12,896 bases of DNA from JAWXCF01 sp034440515 (GTDB taxonomy: Bacteria > Bacteroidota > Bacteroidia > CAILMK01). The stretch is from assembly GCA_034440515.1 (NCBI GenBank), contig JAWXCF010000123.1, forward strand, positions 1 to 12,896. Direction: 5' to 3'. This document shows, in pieces, positions 1-6,672 of this stretch. A model generated the notes under the pieces. The model worked only from the letters and a program-made list of their open reading frames with translations. It was not told the origin of the DNA and ran no database searches. A program made the position numbers and the translations under genes. How positions within the stretch are numbered: position 1 is the first letter of the stretch; every line of letters starts with the position of its first letter.

Positions 1-17
1 GTATTTAAATTATTAAT

Positions 18-536
18 ATGAAAAAAACGATTTTACTTCTTTCATTATTGGTTGCTACTTGTGGAATTATTAGCCAATCTTGTAAGAAAACAGAAGACAC
101 CCCAAAGGTAGAAGAATTTGTTGCTGACAACAATTCCTTTAAAGACTATTCAAGCTGGCCTTTACAACGTACCTATAATGGACCAGATCCACTATTGGGA
201 GCGACTGCACACGCAAATAACGACTCTACAGTTGTAAGAAAAGTGTATTTTAAAAATGGTCAAGAACGTGTAAATGGTAAATTTCCAGTGGGTACCATTG
301 TCGTAAAGCACTCAACAAACCCGGCAGGCACAGTTAATGAAGTAACCGCAATGGTAAAAAGAGGCAATAATTTTGACGCTTCTAATAATGATTGGGAATA
401 CTTTATGCTAAAACCAGATGGAACGCTACTTATGGACCCCAATGGAATGGTAATGAGGGGCGCAAAATTAATGGGGGGTATGTGTGCAGGTTGCCACGGT
501 GTAGTATCTGCAAAAGATTACATATATTCTAAATAA
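18..536 (+). CDS. Lipoprotein cytochrome, P460-type, with a single CXXCH haem site
   Basis: A 172-residue exported haem protein. Residues 1-21 form a lipoprotein signal peptide (MKK, then a hydrophobic run) ending in SQSC, so Cys22 is the likely lipidated residue; the following KK is common in Bacteroidota lipoproteins. Near the C-terminus lies one c-type haem motif, CAGCH (residues 156-160), followed by a short DYIYSK tail. The layout is that of the cytochrome P460 domain: an ~130-residue beta-rich domain with a late CXXCH, a VVKHS segment, an AMVKRG strand and a DWEYF stretch. Family members oxidise hydroxylamine or bind NO using a lysine-crosslinked haem, but many Bacteroidota members are uncharacterised, so the substrate is unknown. 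The fold call is by motif, not alignment. The start is the only reasonable ATG because it begins the signal peptide. It lies 17 bases from the window edge, so the promoter is not visible. A strong terminator follows at 661-695. Confidence 0.82.
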   Translation: MKKTILLLSLLVATCGIISQSCKKTEDTPKVEEFVADNNSFKDYSSWPLQRTYNGPDPLLGATAHANNDSTVVRKVYFKNGQERVNGKFPVGTIVVKHSTNPAGTVNEVTAMVKRGNNFDASNNDWEYFMLKPDGTLLMDPNGMVMRGAKLMGGMCAGCHGVVSAKDYIYSK

Positions 537-660
537 TCGTGTGCATAAGCGTGTTGATTTACAATTGACAAAAGCAATTAAGTAATTTAGTAAAACACGC
601 AATCTTATCTAATTTAGATAGTTTGTACATAATTGACTAATTAAATGCAATTCAAATAAG

Positions 661-695
661 AGCTGTCTCAAAAATTTGGGGCAGCTTTTCTTTTT
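661..695 (+). terminator. Rho-independent terminator after the cytochrome gene
   Basis: A 9-bp stem, AGCTGTCTC (661-669) with GGGGCAGCT (678-686) including two G-T pairs, has an 8-base AT loop and is followed by a T-rich tail (687-695). It lies about 125 bases after the cytochrome stop codon on the same strand, with no other gene between them. Confidence 0.75.
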
Positions 696-816
696 AGATT
701 TATGCTTAAAATTAAATGTAAATAAGCATACTCAAGCATATACTCGTTGGCACTATTTATATTTAATCATATCGCCGTAAGTAACTACCATTAGAAAATT
801 CTTACTATGTTCAATC

Positions 817-846
817 AAGTTAAGAAAAGGATCTTAACTTTTTTTT
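817..846 (+). terminator. Hairpin with T-tract, no gene upstream
   Basis: A perfect 9-bp stem, AAGTTAAGA (817-825) with TCTTAACTT (832-840), has a 6-base loop and is followed by six T (841-846). It has the form of a plus-strand intrinsic terminator although its stem is GC-poor. No plus-strand gene lies between the previous terminator (695) and this one. On the minus strand it sits 28 bases beyond the end of the decayed Crp/Fnr gene but has no T-tract in that direction. Confidence 0.5.
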
Positions 847-873
847 GAATTAAACTATATAATCTATAATTAT

Positions 874-1427
874 TCATCTAAATCTACTTAATAAGGGAGG
901 GATTGATGCCAAATAAGATTCTATATAATGCTGAGGAATTTGCTCTACTACTTTAGGTCTGTCTTCAATTAGGTTTATGTATCGCTCATCTAGTGTTTTT
1001 TTGTACGCACTTCAGAATAATTTCTAATACCTGAGAAAGCTTTTACAGCATTAAGTCTTTCAAATTTTAAAATTTGGTATCTCAGCAAATAAGTTATGTA
1101 GATCTGTTGAATATTATGTGTGTCTTGTTTTTTCCTAATGCTTTTATATTTTGGTCTGAAGTTTTACCAGATAAATAACTTATATAGTCCGCATACTAAC
1201 TATTTTTAAAAAAAACTGTCCTGTTACTTCCTGACCCTTAACATTGTAATAATAACTTAAACAAACACTATTTATAAAATAAAATGCTTGCAAGATCGCC
1301 TCTCGAGCAAGAGTAATTCTTTCCGATTTAGTTAAAGTGCTTTTAGTTTGCTAGTAAAATTGTCTAACTCTGAGTTGTCAAGACTTATAAATTGCGACAA
1401 AGCTCTTTCTATTTGTTAATACATCAT
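874..1427 (-). pseudogene. Decayed Crp/Fnr-family transcription regulator
   Basis: No long reading frame remains, but joining frames on the minus strand recovers an almost complete Crp/Fnr regulator of about 185 codons. From the N-terminus: M-M-Y-stop-QIERALSQFISLDNSEL; then after a frame change a cyclic-nucleotide-binding-type beta-barrel, SERITLAREAILQAFYF followed by YYYNVKGQEVTGQFF; then DYISYLSGKTSDQNIKALG; DLHNLFAEIPNF; KFERLNAVKAF; and finally LDERYINLIEDRP with QIPQHYIESYLASIPPLLSR. The last part matches the helix-turn-helix region of Bacteroidota Crp/Fnr proteins, which typically reads RYL.LL...P....VP..YIASYLGITPETLSRIRK. At least four frame changes and several stops (TAA near the N-terminus, a TAA near 1347, TGA at the end) disable it. 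Order and length match the family from end to end, so this is in-place decay rather than a fragment. The effector and targets cannot be inferred. Confidence 0.85.
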
Positions 1428-1939
1428 TAATATTAGAATAAGGACTAACGGACTTGTTAAAGCACAGGAAATTATAATAAGCTAATGATTCGATTTTAAG
1501 GAAAAAATTTAAAAATGTAATATGATACAATCAAAATATAAAGCAATGTAATTTGAGAAAGTTGAAATTATAAAAATGAATAAATAAAGAATAAACCAAC
1601 ATTATTAAATGCAAGCTAGCAATAGATTAAATTAAGAGAAAAATAAAACATACCATAAAACTTCTTCAATACACAGATTGATAGAACAATATGCTCTTAT
1701 AACATTATAATCTAAATAAAATTATTTATAGAGTAAATACCATAAACAGAAATAAAAAGATTTGCTTAATGAAACATCATAGTTTGTAAATACAAGCTGG
1801 TAACGATTTCGTAGTAATAGATTCGGATAGGAAACCTCGTATAATAAGGTTAAAGTTATCCCAGTCTAAGATGTTAAAAAGTTTCATTAAGCAAATCATC
1901 ACTTTAAGTTGGTTCTAATATTTACCAACTTTCATTGCA
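1428..1939. other. Gene-free AT-rich spacer with a long inverted repeat
   Basis: No coding remnant is recognised on either strand. The region is very AT-rich. Its notable contents are the inverted repeat at 1759-1897 and a hairpin, AAGTTGGT (1906-1913) with ACCAACTT (1924-1931), that lies 9 bases after the fasciclin stop codon. That hairpin lacks a T-tract in either direction, so it may stabilise the 3' end of the transcript rather than terminate it. Confidence 0.5.
1759..1897. repeat. 17-bp perfect inverted repeat with nested pairing
   Basis: GATTTGCTTAATGAAAC (1759-1775) is the exact reverse complement of GTTTCATTAAGCAAATC (1881-1897). The 105-base interior adds further pairing: CATC/GATG next to the arms, and CTGGTAAC against GTTATCCCAG with a 2-base bulge. 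Read on the minus strand the distal arm is followed directly by TTTTT. No target-site duplication flanks it. It could be a structured RNA, a very short non-autonomous element or a recombination scar; the sequence does not decide. Confidence 0.7.
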
Positions 1940-2359
1940 TTATGCAGAGGGCAATAAAACTTTGTCGATAACGTGGATTACACCATTTGTAGCTTTGATA
2001 TCAGCTGATGTAACGTGTGCATCACCAATCATTACTTTTCCGTCTTTGATAGAAACGTGTAATATACCACCTTCTACTGTTGCAATTTCTTGACCATCTT
2101 CTAAATCAGCAGCCATTGTTGCGCCACTTACCACGTGGTAAGTTAAAATTTTAGAAAGCTTTTCTTTGTTTTCAGGTTTCAATAGTTCTTCCACGTCTGA
2201 TTGAATGTCAGCGAAAGCTGCATCAGCAGGTGCAAAAACTGTGAATGGACCTTCCCCTTGTAAAGTTTCTACCAGGCCAGCAGCAGTTACTGCAGCGGCA
2301 AGTGTTTTACAATCTGTTGCAGCAATTGCTACAATGTCATTAGTTGCGTTATTTTCCAT
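1940..2359 (-). CDS. Single-domain fasciclin (FAS1) protein, no signal peptide
   Basis: A 139-residue protein made of one FAS1 domain, a fold used in cell-surface adhesion and matrix proteins. Both conserved FAS1 boxes are present: H1 as GPFTVFAPADAAFA (residues 37-50) and H2 as TNGVIHVIDKVLLP (124-137), together with the central TYHVVSG (73-79) containing the conserved Tyr-His pair. The domain fills the whole protein, with a short N-terminal DIVAIAATDCKTLAAAV helix. There is no hydrophobic N-terminal segment and no lipobox, so as written it would stay in the cytoplasm, which is unusual for FAS1 proteins; the ATG is preceded by AT-rich sequence without an obvious exported extension. A TAnnTTTG-type -7 box lies 35 bases upstream. 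It stands alone, with no operon partner, between a decayed regulator and a spacer. Confidence 0.9.
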   Translation of the reverse strand: MENNATNDIVAIAATDCKTLAAAVTAAGLVETLQGEGPFTVFAPADAAFADIQSDVEELLKPENKEKLSKILTYHVVSGATMAADLEDGQEIATVEGGILHVSIKDGKVMIGDAHVTSADIKATNGVIHVIDKVLLPSA

Positions 2360-2393
2360 TTTTATAATATCAGAAAATTAATTTTTCCGTATC

Positions 2394-2401
2394 CAAAAGT
2401 A
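2394..2401 (-). promoter_or_regulatory. Candidate Bacteroidota -7 box for the fasciclin gene
   Basis: On the minus strand this reads TACTTTTG, matching the Bacteroidota sigma consensus TAnnTTTG, 35 bases ahead of the fasciclin ATG. No convincing -33 TTG is found at the expected distance, so the call rests on one box. Confidence 0.4.
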
Positions 2402-3142
2402 CTTTAAACTATAGACTAATTGTTAAAAATAAATTAATTAACAGTAAGATAATTCTAGACTTTATTCATAACATATCTAATTAACATTCAATATTTTGTG
2501 TCAGTAGACTTAAACAAACAATTGTCATAGTCAAAATATTTAATGACTATTATTATTAAAAAAATATTAATAAATTTTTCAATTCCGTGTAATGTATCAA
2601 AATTTATAACTTTAGCTTTTTTTTAAGTAGTAAAAAGGAAAAACTAAAATAATAACAGTAACATTACTTACTTCAGCCAAATACCTGTACTCTCCACCAT
2701 AATACACAACAGTAAAGCACCAATAATTCAAAAAGATTCTCTAAAACGTGTGGGAGGCAGCATATTGAAACAATGAGCCAGTAGCAGAATTATGATACTG
2801 CACCAAGAAATAATAGTGTTCCCACAATATTTAATTGTATTTCATTTTTCTATAAAATATTTTAGTAGTTCACTTTAAGTCATTTACGAATCTGCCAGTG
2901 GTGATTAAATACGTACATTTCTTTTTGATTTGAACATTAGGTTTTTGGCGATTATTGTAATTATATATTTTAATAAAATAGCAATTTTAAATCAATATTT
3001 ACAGAGAGTGAGAAATTTTATACGTATTAAAATTGCTATTTTATATTTTTATTGTAATTTAATTTTTTAGTGTTTCCTATCAATTTTAAGTTAATAGGCT
3101 TGTCGTGTAATTATTGTAGGCTTTAATGCTTATTTTATACGA
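2402..3142. other. Gene-free spacer with a faint coding-like trace and a hairpin element
   Basis: No intact gene is seen. On the minus strand 2612-2809 forms 66 codons interrupted by one stop, rich in aromatic residues (for example YYGGEYRYLAEVSNVTVII) and ending in FYYLKKS; it may be the tail of a lost surface or membrane protein, but I do not recognise it. The rest is AT-rich and includes the 18-bp inverted repeat at 2973-3044. Confidence 0.4.
2973..3044. repeat. 18-bp perfect inverted repeat flanked by an 11-bp direct repeat
   Basis: ATAAAATAGCAATTTTAA (2973-2990) pairs perfectly with TTAAAATTGCTATTTTAT (3027-3044) across a 36-base loop. Immediately outside, TTATTGTAATT occurs in direct orientation at 2952-2962 and 3049-3059. 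Neither side has a T-tract suited to termination. The arms are AT-rich, so part of this could arise by composition, but 18 consecutive matches containing GC pairs is long. Confidence 0.6.
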
Positions 3143-3172
3143 ATAAAGCCGACTCCCTTAAGTCGGCTTTAT
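3143..3172. terminator. Strong hairpin terminator of the T9SS surface-protein gene
   Basis: A perfect 12-bp stem, ATAAAGCCGACT (3143-3154) with AGTCGGCTTTAT (3161-3172), has a 6-base loop and begins 23 bases after the stop codon of the minus-strand gene at 3195. The stem itself supplies the U-rich 3' side in both directions, so it may act bidirectionally. Confidence 0.75.
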
Positions 3173-3194
3173 AGATTCAATTGTACTAAAATCG

Positions 3195-4738
3195 TTAAGG
3201 AAGCAAATTGATACGTTGATTAATCAATGTATTATTTCCTTTGATAGTTACCACGTAGATTCCTGCTGTAACTGGTGCTGTTAATATATTTCTAATTGGT
3301 ATGCCGAATTGAGAACCTGTAATGTGTGTAGAATAACTACCTACAGTTTGACCATAAGTGTTAGTTATTTTAATTTCTATCACTTCATCATCCATTTCAC
3401 TCAATTGCAGAATTAAATTGTCTTGAGAACCAGGGTTTGGTAAAACTTTAATGCTACTATGTGAAACTCTATTTTCATATTCTGACATAGTTGCAGTAAC
3501 TATAGGTGAATATTCAAACATTCCGTTGAAGTCAACTTGTCTGAGTCTGTAAAAACTCAAACCAGTTAAAGGTTTCTTATCTAAATGTGAATAGTTCAAG
3601 ATACCTTGATAGTTTCCGTGTCCTGCTACCTCACCTACCTTACTGAAGATAAAACCATTTGAACTTCTTTCTACTTCAAATTTTTCATTAATTATCTCAC
3701 TTACTGTTGTCCAATCCAATCTTACTGCAGTTTTTACAGCTGTAGCAGTAAATTTAGTTAATTTGACGGGTAATGGATCAGGTAAAACAGTAATGGTAAA
3801 AGTGCTTCCAAAACTTGACTCACAAGCTGGTTGCGATGATAAAGTAATTTTAGTAATTCTTATAATTGTTGTGCTTTTTAATTTACCTGTTGTTTTAGAA
3901 TGACTCCCATTAGATGTTCCAGTAATTACTTGTGAACCATTTTCATCTACATAATTAATTGTGTAAGATCTACCAGATTCTATATATTGAGCAGATATTG
4001 TATAACTAGCCGTTGTATTATAATCTATTGTTATATCAGATCTATCAAAAGCTGAAACAGGTAATGGAACAACTGTTATAGTTGCAGAATTGGAATATTT
4101 TAAAAAGCCTTGACACCCGATTACAGCACGATATTCAGTCGTTTTACGCATAGTTCCAGCAGTATATTCTGAACTATTAGAATTCCCTATATTAGTCCAA
4201 CCATTGCCCCCCTGCTCACTTTTTTCCCATCTTTTTACACTACCTCTGTAACCTGCAACTGTTAATCGTCCTCCTGCTGCACCATAGCAAACCCTTCTAC
4301 CTCCAGAAATTGAACCTCCTTCGTGATTTGTACAGGTTTGAAGTGGTCTATCTTTTCGGTATCGCCTTCCTGGTCCTGGATACACTATTATGCTAATATT
4401 GTACAAAATTGAATCTATTACAATAATAGAACTGTCATTATTATAGTCAACCGCTATTGAAGTGTCTTTAACTCCTATGCCAATGACACTCTTAAAAGTA
4501 TCATTTTCGGTATAATATATAGTCCAAGCTTGATTTTGTGTAAAATTAGTCGTTCTTAAAATAAATGTAAGTAAAGTTGTATCTGTTGAATCTACCACAA
4601 TTTCTGCATCTGGGACAAGTGTAGGTAGGCAATAATTTTACTAAAATTCAATAAATTTTCAGCTTTAGTTTGAAAATTTATACATAATATGAAACAAAGA
4701 GTATTGAAGATAATACTCTTTAGTGTAAATCTAAGCAT
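3195..4738 (-). pseudogene. T9SS cell-surface protein with Ig-like and FN3-like domains, split by a frameshift
   Basis: The long open part (in frame from 4637 to 3195) has no usable start: a TAA stands in frame at 4638-4640 and the first candidate codon is a GTG at 4598. Just upstream, in another frame, an ATG at 4736-4738 starts a clear Sec signal peptide (MLRF, then IIFNTLCFILCI, cut near TKA-E). Adding one A to the AAAA run (plus-strand TTTT, 4636-4639) fuses the two into a 514-residue protein. In that numbering: an Ig-like region around 134-222 (GGSISGG, CYGAAGGRLTVAGY, RWEKSEQ); a second beta domain; a fibronectin-III-like region around 323-414 (PLPVKLTKFTATA, LDWTTVSEI, FEVERSSNG, FYRLRQVDFNG); and a type A T9SS sorting domain around 431-514 (VLPNP, TNTYGQTVG, GIYVVTIKG). 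The protein would be exported and anchored to the cell surface, probably in adhesion. A genuine one-base deletion is likely, but a sequencing error in the A run would leave a functional gene. Confidence 0.8.
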
Positions 4739-4769
4739 CTTCTAATTTATTAATTGTGTGTTTATTAAG

Positions 4770-4843
4770 GACTTGGTAAAGATAGATTTTATTTTAAATT
4801 TAAAATAAATATTTTGAAAATAATTTATCATCTGTATCAAGTC
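4770..4843. repeat. Palindrome cluster upstream of the surface-protein gene
   Basis: A perfect 22-bp AT-only palindrome (4788-4809) lies about 50 bases ahead of the surface-protein ATG. Around it are imperfect inverted arms, GACTTGGTAAAGAT (4770-4783) and ATCTGTATCAAGTC (4830-4843), matching at 12 of 14 positions. The position is suitable for an operator or a leader structure, but AT-rich composition weakens the case. Confidence 0.4.
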
Positions 4844-5558
4844 TATCCTATTTCTTTGAACTAAAGGGATTTAAAATTTGCAACAGATAAGCAAGATTTA
4901 GGCTTTAGTAATGGCTATTGAGGCAGATTGATAACAGGAAATTCCATAATTGGGAGTGGCAAGGTAGAGACAATTCTAAAAAGCATTCTGAGTTAATTGC
5001 TGCTTGACTTTTAACTGGTGTAGGGAAATCTGACACTATCTATTGAATATTTTACACTGAAATTTTTTAATGTTGACGCCATATATAGAAAACTGTACAT
5101 TTTGTCCAATTCGATTTAGTATGGTTAAAGATTCAAGAGAAATAATGGATTTAGTAAGAATATCCAAAAAAAAAATGCAAAATTGGACTAGCGTGGACGA
5201 AATTGACTGCTAAAATAAAGTTCTTTAGCTATTTCAACTTGTCTTTCATATAACGCTGATATATGGACACATTTTTCCAAGGTTTGTAATCTTTTTATAT
5301 CTCATTATATTCTACAAAAAAGCTTAATTTACGATCATTCTTTAGCCTTTTATCAAATGAAAACCCTATTTTCTTCTTTACAAAAATAGAGTTGGGCTGA
5401 TTCACATATATTTACAATGAGTATTCAGAAAATAGAAGCAAATGATGTAAAACCTAATACCTAAAAAAACCATCAGTGTAATTTAAGTTGTAATAATAGT
5501 AGAATCCATTTGAATGCTCCACATTTTTTTAAGAATAGATATCCAACTACTTTTCATT
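4844..5558. other. Long gene-free region with coding-like scraps
   Basis: No intact gene is present. Protein-like scraps appear on both strands. On the minus strand, 5229-5378 is 50 codons with one internal stop (GFSFDKRLKNDRKLSFFVEYN, then KDYKPWKNVSIYQRYMKDKL), and an overlapping frame gives LEKCVHISALYERQVEIAKE. On the plus strand, 5121-5213 encodes a 30-residue peptide beginning MVKDSREIMDLVRISKKKM, and 4930-5010 reads DNRKFHNWEWQGRDNSKKHS. A run of ten A lies at 5165-5174. None is assignable to a family. The region probably holds one or more older, more eroded genes than the other pseudogenes here. Confidence 0.4.
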
Positions 5559-5611
5559 TGCAACATTTTACATTTGTGTTGCATTAGGGGTAGCATTATA
5601 GTGTATCTTTA
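5559..5611 (+). promoter_or_regulatory. Candidate promoter and dyad upstream of ruvB
   Basis: Two Bacteroidota-type elements lie here. TTG at 5579-5581 and TATCTTTA at 5604-5611 are separated by 22 bases and would start transcription a few bases before the ruvB ATG (5629). Alternatively TACATTTG (5569-5576) fits the -7 consensus exactly but lacks a -33 box. The latter sits inside a dyad, TGCAACA (5559-5565) and TGTTGCA (5577-5583), a possible operator. No experiment supports either choice. Confidence 0.4.
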
Positions 5612-5628
5612 TTGTGATGTATAGCTAA

Positions 5629-6672
5629 ATGAAAGATTTTAAGGTGACCGATATATATACAAAGCCAGATGTAGAGCAGGAACGTGCCCTACGCCCCACA
5701 GAATTATCAGAGTTCACTGGGCAACAGCAAATAGTTGAAAACCTTTTGGTATTTAGCAAGGCAGCAAAGATGCGCGGAGAGGCGATGGACCACGTACTGC
5801 TACACGGTCCCCCTGGGTTGGGTAAAACGACCCTTGCCTACATAATAGCAAATGAATTGGGTAAAAATATAAAGGTAACCAGCGGCCCTATACTAGATAA
5901 ACCTGGAAATTTAGCTGGGTTACTTACCAATTTAGAAGAAGGCGATGTGCTATTTATAGATGAGATACATAGAATGAACCCAATAGTTGAGGAATTTCTA
6001 TACTCAGCAATGGAGGATTATAAAATTGACATATTGCTTGAAACTGGCGTAAATGCCCGCAGCGTTCAGATAGTCTTGAATCCGTTTACGCTAGTAGGTG
6101 CCACCACCAGGTCTGGTCTACTAACGGCGCCACTTAGGGCAAGATTCGGAATAACATCTAGGCTAGAATACTATCATACAGATGTATTGCAACGGATAAT
6201 CGTACGTAGTGCTACCCTACTTCATCTAGACATTGATCAACTGGCTGCTGGTGAGATTGCCCGACGAAGCCGTGGCACGCCTAGAATAGCCAACGCATTA
6301 TTGCGCAGAGTACGAGACTTTGCACAGGTACAAGGCGATGGACAAATAGATTTGAAAATAACCCAATATGCCCTAAATGCATTGAAGGTGGACAATAGTG
6401 GACTAGATGATATGGATAACAAGATTCTATCTGCCATTGTAGAAAAATTTAAGGGAGGGCCAGTAGGGGTAAATACCATAGCCACAGCAGTGGGCGAAGA
6501 AGCTGGAACTATAGAGGAAGTGTATGAACCATACCTAATAATGGAGGGGTATATAAAACGAACCAGCAGAGGTAGAGAATGTACCGAAAAGTCATTTAAA
6601 CATCTAAATAAACCCTACCCAAGCCATCTGTTGCAACCCAGACTGCCTGGTCTAGACGACCTAGCCGTCTAA
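5629..6672 (+). CDS. ruvB: Holliday junction branch-migration ATPase RuvB
   Basis: A 347-residue full-length RuvB, the hexameric AAA+ motor that, with RuvA, drives branch migration of Holliday junctions during recombinational repair and feeds them to RuvC. All landmarks are present: the N-terminal LRPTELSEFTGQ segment (21-32), Walker A GPPGLGKT (60-67), Walker B LFIDEIH (108-114), sensor 1 GATTR (157-161), the LRARFG arginine-finger region (169-174), a small helical lid with RGTPRIAN, and the C-terminal winged helix with GGPVGVNTIA, YEPYLIMEGYI and the DNA-contacting RTSRGRE. The ATG at 5629 gives the standard family length. The stop codon is immediately followed, with no spacer, by the ATG of queG, so the two are cotranscribed. 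GC content is clearly higher than in the surrounding spacers, as expected for a conserved core gene. Confidence 0.98.
   Translation: MKDFKVTDIYTKPDVEQERALRPTELSEFTGQQQIVENLLVFSKAAKMRGEAMDHVLLHGPPGLGKTTLAYIIANELGKNIKVTSGPILDKPGNLAGLLTNLEEGDVLFIDEIHRMNPIVEEFLYSAMEDYKIDILLETGVNARSVQIVLNPFTLVGATTRSGLLTAPLRARFGITSRLEYYHTDVLQRIIVRSATLLHLDIDQLAAGEIARRSRGTPRIANALLRRVRDFAQVQGDGQIDLKITQYALNALKVDNSGLDDMDNKILSAIVEKFKGGPVGVNTIATAVGEEAGTIEEVYEPYLIMEGYIKRTSRGRECTEKSFKHLNKPYPSHLLQPRLPGLDDLAV

Larger units (their letters stand above)
541..873. other. Gene-free spacer after the cytochrome gene
   Basis: No intact or recognisably decayed gene is seen on either strand. It contains the two hairpins described separately and a small inverted repeat, TATGCTTA (701-708) with TAAGCATA (723-730). 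Confidence 0.6.

Noticed and set aside
260..442. 60-codon minus-strand open frame within the cytochrome gene
   Set aside because: It is a shadow of the plus-strand gene with signal peptide and haem motif.
661..695. Insertion-sequence end (GCTGTCTCAAAA resembles a common Bacteroidota IS terminus)
   Set aside because: The sequence folds as a complete hairpin with a T-tract after a gene, and no partner end or transposase is seen.
1759..1897. Integron attC site or CRISPR repeat
   Set aside because: The arms lack the GTTRRRY/RYYYAAC core sites and there is only one repeat pair with no regular spacers.
4933..4989. Transposase-like motif GNSIIGSGKVETILKSILS on the plus strand
   Set aside because: The IGSG.VE pattern resembles the end of some transposases, but only about 20 codons are open, a stop lies just upstream, other frames give equally protein-like text, and no terminal repeats surround it.
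6237..6485. 82-codon minus-strand open frame within ruvB
   Set aside because: It is a shadow of the strongly conserved ruvB coding strand.
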